Assembly (NCBI GenBank): GCA_030656615.1
Contig: JAUSOY010000038.1
Coordinates: 1-64,000, forward strand
DNA length: 64,000 nt
Direction: 5' to 3'
Source of the DNA: Bacteroidales bacterium
Lineage (GTDB): Bacteria > Bacteroidota > Bacteroidia > Bacteroidales > TTA-H9
Each line of letters opens with the position of its first letter. Positions within the stretch are counted from its first letter, which is position 1. Both the position numbers and the translations under genes were made by a program. Positions 1-8,566 of the stretch are shown here, piece after piece. The notes under the pieces were generated by a model. It ran no database searches and was not told the origin of the DNA. It saw nothing but the letters and a program-made list of their open reading frames with translations.

Positions 1-80
1 GCAAATTGCGTATCAAACAATCCTTGTTTCCCACTCGTTTTGTAAGACTGCTTTTTAATGCTTTTTGTGTGCTTTTTCAT
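1..80 (-). mobile_element. 5' end of a probable IS5-type DDE transposase CDS, running off the left edge of the window
   Basis: Minus-strand ATG at 80..78 translates MKKHTKSIKKQSYKTSGKQGLFDTQFA with no stop. The '(Q)xLFD' start resembles Bacteroidota IS5-like transposase N-termini. Only 26 aa are visible. Confidence 0.45.
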
Positions 81-117
81 ACACAAATATAGCTATATAT
101 ATTTGAATTACAACAGT

Positions 118-324
118 TTAATTTATAGAACTCCCCTTAAAATATTCCTTATCTCCTAATTCAATTTTATCTCTTTTTAGGCGGTCAAAAGCAAGAGCAA
201 ATGAACTCTTACCAAAACCATTTGGAGCTACAAGAATATTCGGTTTATTGGGTTGCAAATCAAGTTGAAACAATCTGTTTCCAATGCCTTTTACATTTGT
301 TATTTCAACACTAATAATATTCAT
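118..324 (-). pseudogene. Truncated AAA-family ATPase (N-terminal Walker A fragment)
   Basis: 68 aa: ...NILVAPNGFGKSSFALAFDRL... has a P-loop (APNGFGKSS). The protein stops shortly after, next to the putative transposase start. Confidence 0.65.
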
Positions 325-338
325 TCTATATAATTCTT

Positions 339-1670
339 TTACCCTTTTTTATATTCAACATTTGGTTCGGCTGCCATACTCAATTTTTCTTCCGCTTCTA
401 TTACTGCTACCTGCCCATTCATTAACATTGGCAATAACCAATCTCGGAGTTCGATGAGTTGTTTGTTTTCTAATTGTTTGTTAATTCCAATTTTTATCCA
501 ATAGTTAATAGATACACCAAACTTCTGAATTAATTCTGAATTGAAAGGAACTTTGTATCGCATCATAACAGTTGGATTAACCCTTTTATGGCTATTTGAA
601 GTACCAGTTGCTGATTGTGAGCAATGTGAAATAAAATGTTCACCTTTAGCAACCATGAACAAATAGTTTTTAATATTTGTATTAGAAGTCCGCCAAACAA
701 CAAATTCAGTTGAACAAATTAATTCTTCTTCTTTTATTGGATAAATGACACGGCAAAACCACGGATTTAATTTTGAAACTAAAATATCAGATTCAGCAAC
801 TACAAATTTATTACTGCGAATATCTATACCTTTTTCTATTCCGTAGGTTTTTGTAGAATCGTATGTTGGAATGCTATAATGCTTAAATTCTTGTTCGGGT
901 CTAAGCATAGGATTAACCGATTCATTACTAACAGCAGTAACTTTTGCTAATGTTTTCACTTCCCACCCCTCCGGAATTTCCCTTTTCAATTCGGCATTGT
1001 ACACCATTTTACCGCCCGATGATTTGTACCCTTCGACTCCGCTCAGGGTACGAACAGGAAAATCGAACTGCACAAACCAATAATCGTACAGCGTTTTTGC
1101 CATGGCTTCCAACTCACGGTTTATGCGATTGTTGAGTTCTATTTTGACGTCAAGGTCTGATAGGACTTTGGCAATTTTTTCTTGGGTTGAAAGATTAGGT
1201 AAATATAAAGGGGTTGATTTAATGCAATCTAAAACTAATGTACACCTTTGACCACTACCACCAGCATTGTTTTCAAAATATCTTTTTGCTTGTTTGGTGT
1301 TTAGCCAATAATGCAAAAATCGTCCATTAAGTTTATCTGTGTCCGGAGTTATAAGGGCTAAGTGATAACCTAAAACAACATCTTCAAAATCTTCTGAAAT
1401 ATAGGTTGAAACACCAATATCATTTGGAGTTTCACTATCTTTTGTAATGGCAACCTGACCTTTTTTTAAAATGAATTTTTCATATTCATTTTCATTGCAA
1501 GAAGCAATCATAAAATTTTCTGACTTCTCAAAGTCGATGAAAGAATTTTTATAAACATCTGTGTAATTGCACAAACGAACAGTTCTTTCATTTTCATTCG
1601 TTAATTTATCGACATTACTTAATTTAACATCAGCAACAAACCCTAATTTATGTTGTTTCCAATTATTCAT
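339..1670 (-). CDS. hsdS: Type I restriction-modification system specificity subunit S
   Basis: 443 aa with two TRD halves and conserved linkers (LSDLDVKIELNNRINRELEAMAKTLYDYWFVQFDFP, ELRDWLLPMLMNGQV). Overlaps hsdM by 8 bp. Confidence 0.95.
   Translation of the reverse strand: MNNWKQHKLGFVADVKLSNVDKLTNENERTVRLCNYTDVYKNSFIDFEKSENFMIASCNENEYEKFILKKGQVAITKDSETPNDIGVSTYISEDFEDVVLGYHLALITPDTDKLNGRFLHYWLNTKQAKRYFENNAGGSGQRCTLVLDCIKSTPLYLPNLSTQEKIAKVLSDLDVKIELNNRINRELEAMAKTLYDYWFVQFDFPVRTLSGVEGYKSSGGKMVYNAELKREIPEGWEVKTLAKVTAVSNESVNPMLRPEQEFKHYSIPTYDSTKTYGIEKGIDIRSNKFVVAESDILVSKLNPWFCRVIYPIKEEELICSTEFVVWRTSNTNIKNYLFMVAKGEHFISHCSQSATGTSNSHKRVNPTVMMRYKVPFNSELIQKFGVSINYWIKIGINKQLENKQLIELRDWLLPMLMNGQVAVIEAEEKLSMAAEPNVEYKKG
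1026..1051. repeat. REP-like palindrome GTACCCT-TCGACTCCGCTC-AGGGTAC inside hsdS
   Basis: Perfect 7-bp inverted arms around the CTTCGACTCCGCTCAG core, translated in frame as VRTLSGVEGY. Confidence 0.75.
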
Positions 1671-3288
1671 ACCTCAATCCCTTTAAATTATTCTGAATTT
1701 CGGTTTCCAATGTTCTATTTTCTGAAAAAAGTTTGTTTAAGTTTTCTTCAAAGCCCTTCATTTTTGCTGTATATTCATCGGCTGTAATGTCCACATATTC
1801 AATTTTTACCTCAAAATATTGCCCTGCACTCAGCGAGTAGTTTTTTTGTTTTATTTCGTCGTAACTAACTACAACAGAAAAATCTTCAAGTGCTGCTTTA
1901 TTATTAAATGTGTCAATAATTTGCTGTTCTTCTTGTGCTGTTAAAACCGTTTTTTGGTTTTTGCCTTCCTTTATGGTTTCGCCTAAATTTGAAGCATCAA
2001 TCAGCACCACATTGCCTTTGTTGTTTTTATCCATAAACACGATGGAAACATTGGTGCCTGTGGTTGCAAAAATATTGCTTGGCATACTTACCACACCTGC
2101 CAACATTTTGCTTTCAACTAATTTTTCACGTATTTTTTTATCAATTCCGCTTTGTGCGGTAATAAAACCTGTAGGCACTACAACGGCTGCTTTACCTTTT
2201 TTGCTCAACGAAAAAATAATGTGTTGCAAAAACAGCGAGTAAATCGCCATTTTATCTTTGGCTTGCTTGGCTATGTTTGGTATTCCGGCAAAAAAGCGGT
2301 CTTTGTTTTCCTTGCAATCCAAATCATTGCGGTAATCCGAAAAGTCGAGTTTAAACGGTGGATTGGAAACAATAAAATCGAATTTTTCCAGCTCTCCGTT
2401 TTCGTTTTTATGGTAGGGGTGCGAAATGGTGTTACCCTGAATAATGTTTTGAATGGAATGAACCAGATTGTTTAAAATCAGATTCAAGCGCAACAAACTC
2501 GATGATTTTTGGCTGATGTCCTGCGAATAAATGGTGCACTTGTCCTCGCCAATGGCGTGGGCAATGTTCATCAAAAGTGTTCCCGAACCTGCCGAAGGGT
2601 CGTAAACGGTTACATCTTGTACCGGCTCGTTTACCAAAATGGCAGCCATAATTTTTGCCACGGCATGAGGCGTAAAATATTCGGCATACTTGCCGCCGCT
2701 GTTGGTGTTGTAGTCCTTTATCAGGTATTCGAAAATGGTAGCGTAAAAATCGAATTTCTGATTAAAAATATGCTCAAAACTTACCCCAACCAATTTATTG
2801 ATAATGGCTTTTGCAAAGGCATCACGCTTACTGCCATCACTAATATATTCCGTTAATCGGTCGAACAACACCACTTTTGCCCCGCCATCGGTTTTTACGG
2901 AGAAAATGTCGTTGTTGGTAATGGCAATGTCCATCAAGGTATCATCAAACAATTTGGCAAAATCGCTTTCGTTTTGTCTGCCAAAAAGTTCCGAAATAAA
3001 ATGCTGTGGTTTCAGTTTGGCGGTGTCGGCTCCCAATTGCAAAAGCAACATTTCGTAATCGTCTTCGGAATACGAACTTATTTCTTTTTCCCAGTTTTCG
3101 GCTTTCTTTAATTTGCTGTCGAGTTTCTTTACCTCAAACGCAAATTTGTCGTTCATAAATTTATACAGGAACACCTGTGTAATTATTTTAAACTCGTTGC
3201 CATCGTTGCCCAAACCATAGTTTGCACTAATGCTTTTAAGGCTGTCTATAAGGGTTTTAGTTTTATCTTTAAAATCTATATCTGTCAT
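1663..3288 (-). CDS. hsdM: Type I restriction-modification system methyltransferase subunit M
   Basis: 541 aa with N6-adenine MTase motifs DPSAGSGTLL and NPPF. Confidence 0.96.
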   Translation of the reverse strand: MTDIDFKDKTKTLIDSLKSISANYGLGNDGNEFKIITQVFLYKFMNDKFAFEVKKLDSKLKKAENWEKEISSYSEDDYEMLLLQLGADTAKLKPQHFISELFGRQNESDFAKLFDDTLMDIAITNNDIFSVKTDGGAKVVLFDRLTEYISDGSKRDAFAKAIINKLVGVSFEHIFNQKFDFYATIFEYLIKDYNTNSGGKYAEYFTPHAVAKIMAAILVNEPVQDVTVYDPSAGSGTLLMNIAHAIGEDKCTIYSQDISQKSSSLLRLNLILNNLVHSIQNIIQGNTISHPYHKNENGELEKFDFIVSNPPFKLDFSDYRNDLDCKENKDRFFAGIPNIAKQAKDKMAIYSLFLQHIIFSLSKKGKAAVVVPTGFITAQSGIDKKIREKLVESKMLAGVVSMPSNIFATTGTNVSIVFMDKNNKGNVVLIDASNLGETIKEGKNQKTVLTAQEEQQIIDTFNNKAALEDFSVVVSYDEIKQKNYSLSAGQYFEVKIEYVDITADEYTAKMKGFEENLNKLFSENRTLETEIQNNLKGLRYE

Positions 3289-3300
3289 ATTTAAATTGTA

Positions 3301-3332
3301 AATTATGAATGGTGAATGGTGAATTATGAATT
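3301..3332. repeat. Left arm of the inverted repeat flanking the four-helix-bundle gene (AATTATGAATGGTGAATGGTGAATTATGAATT)
   Basis: Reverse-complement relation to 3696-3730; contains the stop codon of the 3324-3701 CDS. Confidence 0.7.
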
Positions 3333-3701
3333 GCCATTCAGCTTTTTTTGTTTATTTTTTGTTGTGATAATAATTGAAGCGATTATTTTATTTAGCTCTT
3401 TAATATCTGTACTTATTGAGATAAATTGTTCTTCATTGAAATATTGTGAACGAAAAAGTAATTCAATCCAATAATCACATTCGTTTGCTTCTTTTTGGGC
3501 AATTGCCATTTTATGAATAAAATCTGCTTTGCTTTCTGCATGTTCCGCTTCTCTCACTAATGCACCAACTGCAGTTCCACTGCGTAACAGTTGTTTACTA
3601 AGCACAAATTCATTGTTTTGAATAAGGAACTTGTGAAGTTTAACAATTCGCAAAGCAAAATCAAAACTCTTATCTCTAATAACATTTGGTTTTTTCATCA
3701 T
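3324..3701 (-). CDS. Four helix bundle protein (23S rRNA-intervening-sequence / S23, bAvd-like)
   Basis: 125 aa; FDFALRIVKL...SKQLLRSGTAVGALVREAEHAESKADFIHKMAIAQKEANECDYWIELL is the family signature. Confidence 0.92.
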   Translation of the reverse strand: MMKKPNVIRDKSFDFALRIVKLHKFLIQNNEFVLSKQLLRSGTAVGALVREAEHAESKADFIHKMAIAQKEANECDYWIELLFRSQYFNEEQFISISTDIKELNKIIASIIITTKNKQKKLNGNS

Positions 3702-3730
3702 TCACCATTTATCATTCATCATTCATAATT
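3696..3730. repeat. Right arm of the inverted repeat flanking the four-helix-bundle gene
   Basis: CATCATTCACCATTTATCATTCATCATTCATAATT. Its reverse complement is AATTATGAATGATGAATGATAAATGGTGAATGATG, similar to 3301-3332. Confidence 0.7.
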
Positions 3731-4737
3731 CTTTTAACTTCCTTATCAAAGTCACTTTCAAAAAGCTGGTCTTGAATGATTCTGTATTTTTCAAATTCGC
3801 TTTCGGCATGTTGTTTTGCCATTTCGGTAGCAATTGAGCCTGCATCTTTCAATACATCGCGTTCGCTGAATTCAAGGAACAAGTCTAATCTCTTAGCCCA
3901 ATCTTCCATTGTCATCGGGATGTTTCGTTTTGCACGGTCTTCGGCTAAATCGAGATAGGCATTCACAATGCGACCCAGCGATTCCAGTTCGTCCTTATTC
4001 AGGTAATTTTTTGCAATGCTTACATCTGTTTTTAAAATTTTACCTTCGGGGCTGTTTTTCCAACTTGTTAACCCCATTTTATCTTTCTTACTGTCAGCCC
4101 GTTTCACGATTAATTCGGCAGCCGTATGTCCGTGAATACCATAATGCAGTTTGTTTTGAACTTTGGCAAAAAAGTTTTTAGTAATAACTGCATCTTTATT
4201 ATAATCAAGACTTGTAGCATAAATATCGGTCACTTTCTGGTACAAGTTTCTTTCACTCAATCTTATTTCGCGAATTTCGGCAAGTAATTCTTCGAAATAA
4301 TTTTTACTTAAATACGAGCCGTTTTCAAGGCGTTTTTTATCCAAAACAAATCCTTTTATTGCAAACTCGCGAAGCACCCCGGTAGCCCATTGCCTGAACT
4401 GTGTGGCCCTGATTGAGTTCACCCTGTAACCCACAGAAATAATAGCATCGAGATTATAAAAATCAACTTCTCTGGTAACCTCACGACTACCTTCAGTTTG
4501 AACTATTCGAAATTTTCGAATAGTTCGTTTTTCTTCAATTTCGCCGCTTTTATATACTTCTTTTAAATGATAATTAATCGTATTCACCTCTACATCAAAC
4601 AATGTAGCCATTAGTTTTTGCGAAAGCCAAACGGTTTCGTCTTCGTATCTCGCTTCAATGCTTTGTTCACCCAACTGTGAAGTGAAAATCAGAAACTCTG
4701 CTGTACTATTTCGAATTAATTTATTTTTATTGTCCAT
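3712..4737 (-). CDS. rhuM: RhuM family protein (virulence RhuM / Fic-like-associated, DNA-binding N-terminus)
   Basis: 341 aa; VWLSQKLMATLFDVEVNTINYHLKEVY...VDFYNLDAIISVGYRVNSIRATQFRQWATGVLREFAIKGFVLDKKRLENG is a classic RhuM motif. Confidence 0.93.
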   Translation of the reverse strand: MDNKNKLIRNSTAEFLIFTSQLGEQSIEARYEDETVWLSQKLMATLFDVEVNTINYHLKEVYKSGEIEEKRTIRKFRIVQTEGSREVTREVDFYNLDAIISVGYRVNSIRATQFRQWATGVLREFAIKGFVLDKKRLENGSYLSKNYFEELLAEIREIRLSERNLYQKVTDIYATSLDYNKDAVITKNFFAKVQNKLHYGIHGHTAAELIVKRADSKKDKMGLTSWKNSPEGKILKTDVSIAKNYLNKDELESLGRIVNAYLDLAEDRAKRNIPMTMEDWAKRLDLFLEFSERDVLKDAGSIATEMAKQHAESEFEKYRIIQDQLFESDFDKEVKRIMNDE

Positions 4738-4754
4738 AACGTATCCAATATCAA

Positions 4755-7700
4755 TTATACGGCTCTGCCATAGAATTCATTCATATATTCGTTTATCACC
4801 AGATTGTTAATATACTTTGATGATTCCGCGTTTAAATTTATATGGTTTTTGTTTTTGAATTGCTCAATAACCAAACGCATCATTTGTGAAGTGAAATAGC
4901 TTTCGTTCTCTAACAACCTTGTGTTTTGCAGAACCTGCAAATCAGCATCTTGCTTTACACTTTTTAATGCTTCAAAAATCACACTTTCCTTTTGTGACAA
5001 TGTGCCTTTTTCAACCAATCGTTTGTGGATTCGGGCATATTTCGGGTCGCTGTTGTATTTGTCTTTCAGTAAATTATTTTGGCGGTTGAGTTCCTTTATT
5101 TTCTCGTAAATCTTGGTCAATGCACCAATGTTTTGCTTCATTTCGTCCTGTGTAATCTCATCCAGATTTTTCTTATCGAAAAGGCGTTTCAACTCTTCGT
5201 ACAACGAAACAAATTCAGGGTCTTTTTTATCAAAGTTACTTGCCAGGGTTTCCCGGGTTTTCCGCAAAGTGTCTTTTAATTCGTCGGCTAAAATCAGTTC
5301 TTCTTCCGATATTTTGGTAAAGTGAAACAGCACATCTTCCAAAGCAACATTCAACAGATTAGTATTGTCGATGTTGTTTTTTAACGCTTCCTGTGTATTG
5401 AGCAGGGCTAAATGGTTTTCGGTTTCGCGGTAAAGTTGTGCCAGCTTTTTAAAGTCAATTTTGTCGAGCAAATCAAAATGACCGAATAAACGGATTAGAT
5501 TGTATAAACTCTTTGCATTGCCCAAAACCTTTTTAATGAGCAATACTTTTTCACGGTCTTGAATTTGGGTTATTTGTTGTGAGAATAGTTCGGCGTTGGT
5601 CGTGTCGAAATAAAATAAGACATCCTTGATTTCAGCAATTTCCTGTTCAATTTCTTCTTTCGATTTAAACAAGTCAGAGTAAAACTCCATTTCATCGCCC
5701 AATTCGGCTTGCAATTCATCGAAATAGGCTTTGTTGGTTGCGTCAAATTCAGCCCGAATGTCGGCAAAATCAACCACATAGCCATATTTGAAATTCTTAT
5801 AGGTGCGATTAACTCGTGTAAGTGTTTGTAAAAGGTTGTGCCTTTTTATAACTCGCCCGATGTATAATTTCTTTAATCGTTTGGCATCAAAGCCAGTTAA
5901 AAGCATGTTGTAAACAAACAGAAAATCAATTTCTCCCTCTTTGAAATCTTCAACTAAATCCTTGCGTTCTTGCGGAGAGCCAATATCGTGAAGAATTAAA
6001 GCAGCCGTTTTTACTTTATGACTGTGTTTCAATTTGGCTTTATATTTCCCTTTGGGTTCTGCGGCTTGTTGCCACTCTTCTTCTTGTTCCGGTTTCAGCG
6101 CGTATTTTTCGTTGAAAATCCGAAACATCTCTTTTGCCTGGTCGGAGCTATCGCAAACCACCATTCCACCAATGGAACTATCTGAAAAAGTCAAACGGCT
6201 TTTTTCAAAGTCGTTTACGATATAATCGAGCATTGGCTCAACAAAATTTGTATGAGCAAAAACTTTTTGTCTTTCAATGTCGCCTTTTAAAATCTTAATT
6301 TTATCCAATGCATCTTTCAGCACAAATTTATAATCGCTTTCAATTTCTTCTCTGATTAACCTAAGCGTGTAACCATCGGCTATTGAAGCATTGTAATAAT
6401 ATTTGTGAATGTAATTGCCAAATAAATCTTTCGAATAATAATCCTTTGTAATGAGTGGTGTACCTGTTAAACCGATTTTTATTGAGTTGGTATCAGATTG
6501 CGTAAGATTTGCCAAAAAGCTGCCTTGTGGGTTGTAACTGCGGTGGACTTCATCTAAAAAGTAAATCCGTTGAATATTGATGTCGTAATCTTGTTTTTGT
6601 GTTACATTGGCTTCTTCGCTGAACTTTTGAATGTTCACAACCGTAATTTCAGCCCTACCCGAATTGTTGTGTATGGCAGTTGTGGTTTTAATTGACTTTA
6701 CAAAATCCGCTTTTGAATCGACAATGTGAACAATCAAGCCACGAGCTGTAAATTCTCGTTTTGCCTGAATAAGCAAATCTAAACGGTCAACAATAAAATA
6801 GAATTTTGGAATTACTTTTTTCTTTTGGAAATAATCTGTTAGGTAGCGAACATTGTAAAATGCCAAAGCGGTTTTACCGCTTCCTTGTGTGTGCCAGATA
6901 ATTCCTTTTTTAATTCCGCTTTCTAATTTATTTTCAATGGCTTTTGTGGCAAAGATTTGAGGGTAACGCATCACATGTTTTTCAATTCCTTTTTTCTCGT
7001 CCACATAGGCAATAGCATATTTTAAAATAAACGAAAGTCTGTCTTTTGAAAACAATGATGTAAGAATACGGTTTGTTGGCGTATTTGGGTTTTTATTTGT
7101 CAAAAACTCAGGCGAACTCTTGATAACTGCCAAATTGTTATTCTTTAAAACGAAATTTTCTAAACTGTCATCTTCAACAGCTAACAGTTTTTCCAAGTCC
7201 AATTCTTCTTCTCTGAAATAGTTAAATATCGGTTTTGTGTATGAAGGCGAAGCATAAAAAGCACCCTGTAAGGGTTCAATATCTTCGTTGTCGTACTCCA
7301 TGTTATTGGAGAAAACCATCAATTGCGTAATGTTTACAAACTTTCTGAATTTCTTGTTTTGAAATCGTTTGTTTATTCTTTCTCTTTCTGCAATTATTCC
7401 GTCTCGATTGTTTGGTTTCTTTACTTCAATAAATGCCAAAGGCATTCCATTGATTAAAAGAATTATATCGGGTCTGAATTCTTCGTCTCCGTTTTTGTAA
7501 GTCAATTCGGTTACAACGTGAAAGGTGTTGTTTTCAAAATTATCAAAGTCAATCAGTTTTACTCCTGATTCACTGGTCAATTTTTCAAAATAAGCTTTGC
7601 CTAAGTCTTCATTGCTCAGCAAAAGGGAAATGTCAACCAATAATCGTTCTGCTTGGTCTTGGTCAAAGTCAGGATTGATTCTAACAATAGATTCTATGAA

Positions 7701-7826
7701 TATTTCCCTGAAAATATTTGTTTCTGTATCCCAAACCGCATTATTCAGCGAAATATATTTATAACCAAGTCTGTATAAATGCAGAATGGCAGGAATTTTC
7801 ACTCTTGAATCCTCGTTAAATTTCAT
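4755..7826 (-). CDS. hsdR: Type I restriction-modification system endonuclease subunit R
   Basis: 1023 aa; RPDIILLINGMPLAFIEVKKP nuclease motif, HTQGSGKTALAFYNV Walker A, and a DEVH helicase motif (YFLDEVHRS). Confidence 0.96.
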   Translation of the reverse strand: MKFNEDSRVKIPAILHLYRLGYKYISLNNAVWDTETNIFREIFIESIVRINPDFDQDQAERLLVDISLLLSNEDLGKAYFEKLTSESGVKLIDFDNFENNTFHVVTELTYKNGDEEFRPDIILLINGMPLAFIEVKKPNNRDGIIAERERINKRFQNKKFRKFVNITQLMVFSNNMEYDNEDIEPLQGAFYASPSYTKPIFNYFREEELDLEKLLAVEDDSLENFVLKNNNLAVIKSSPEFLTNKNPNTPTNRILTSLFSKDRLSFILKYAIAYVDEKKGIEKHVMRYPQIFATKAIENKLESGIKKGIIWHTQGSGKTALAFYNVRYLTDYFQKKKVIPKFYFIVDRLDLLIQAKREFTARGLIVHIVDSKADFVKSIKTTTAIHNNSGRAEITVVNIQKFSEEANVTQKQDYDINIQRIYFLDEVHRSYNPQGSFLANLTQSDTNSIKIGLTGTPLITKDYYSKDLFGNYIHKYYYNASIADGYTLRLIREEIESDYKFVLKDALDKIKILKGDIERQKVFAHTNFVEPMLDYIVNDFEKSRLTFSDSSIGGMVVCDSSDQAKEMFRIFNEKYALKPEQEEEWQQAAEPKGKYKAKLKHSHKVKTAALILHDIGSPQERKDLVEDFKEGEIDFLFVYNMLLTGFDAKRLKKLYIGRVIKRHNLLQTLTRVNRTYKNFKYGYVVDFADIRAEFDATNKAYFDELQAELGDEMEFYSDLFKSKEEIEQEIAEIKDVLFYFDTTNAELFSQQITQIQDREKVLLIKKVLGNAKSLYNLIRLFGHFDLLDKIDFKKLAQLYRETENHLALLNTQEALKNNIDNTNLLNVALEDVLFHFTKISEEELILADELKDTLRKTRETLASNFDKKDPEFVSLYEELKRLFDKKNLDEITQDEMKQNIGALTKIYEKIKELNRQNNLLKDKYNSDPKYARIHKRLVEKGTLSQKESVIFEALKSVKQDADLQVLQNTRLLENESYFTSQMMRLVIEQFKNKNHINLNAESSKYINNLVINEYMNEFYGRAV

Positions 7827-8025
7827 GTGTAATAAATTGATTTTTAATGGTCACATGGAACTCGCCAATTAAGGTTTTTTTTAAAATTTTGACTTTTCCT
7901 TATGGCTCGTTTCATATCTCATTGTCCAAAATTTATAGTCCGAAAGATACTCAATTTCCTGCGGTGCGTCAGCAAGAAAACTGCTCTTTTGCAAGCTGAA
8001 GCATCGGCTTGTTTATCGGAGCTTG

Positions 8026-8043
8026 TCCCGAAAGTTTTCGGGA
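8026..8043. repeat. Short REP-like hairpin TCCCGAAA-GT-TTTCGGGA in a non-coding stretch upstream of hsdR
   Basis: Perfect 8-bp inverted repeat with a 2-nt spacer, context GAGCTTG-TCCCGAAAGTTTTCGGGA-TGC. Confidence 0.55.
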
Positions 8044-8357
8044 TGCAGTTTTGTGCATTGGCTGTTCATTATTTCGTTTTCTTTTTTTCTGTCTTTAAGT
8101 AGCAAATTGTCCGCTGTGTCGTTGTCTTTTTACACTGACGGCTAACGTGTGAACAACCCCAATTGCATTTATATCCACCATAGAAAACTGTGGATAAAAT
8201 CTTCCTGAAAAACCAAAATCCGGTGTTGAAGGTGTTTTCATGTGGGGCTTACCTGACTGTGATTGAGGGTTTTTGTTCCTTTGTAACAAAAATATTATAA
8301 AACCTTAAGTATACAAAATATCTGTTCAGATATTTCGATGCGTTTCTATGAAAAACC

Positions 8358-8391
8358 AAAGGCCGCTCACCCAATGGTAAACGGCCTTTTT
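8358..8391. terminator. Intrinsic terminator-like hairpin AAAGGCCG...CGGCCTTTTT
   Basis: 8-bp complementary arms followed by a T run on the plus strand. Confidence 0.55.
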
Positions 8392-8566
8392 TCTCATAAT
8401 TTTTAAAACGTTATCGTTGGCTGTTCAACGAATATTCCGGAGAGTAATTCGTGCTAGTGCCCGAATGCTTGGATAGCCAAATAACTTACTTAAGCAGTAA
8501 TATCAATCAATGCCCATTCCTATTTATTAAACAATACACAAATAATCAATAAGCTCAGCTTACTCT

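Noticed and set aside
944-1135. Plus-strand 63-aa ORF antisense to hsdS
   Set aside because: Lies fully inside hsdS, low-complexity shadow ORF, no recognisable domain; it exists partly because of the in-frame palindrome.
3324-3701. Possible diversity-generating retroelement (four-helix bundle as Avd)
   Set aside because: No reverse transcriptase, template repeat or variable repeat seen in the window; the protein is treated as an S23/bAvd-like relative only.
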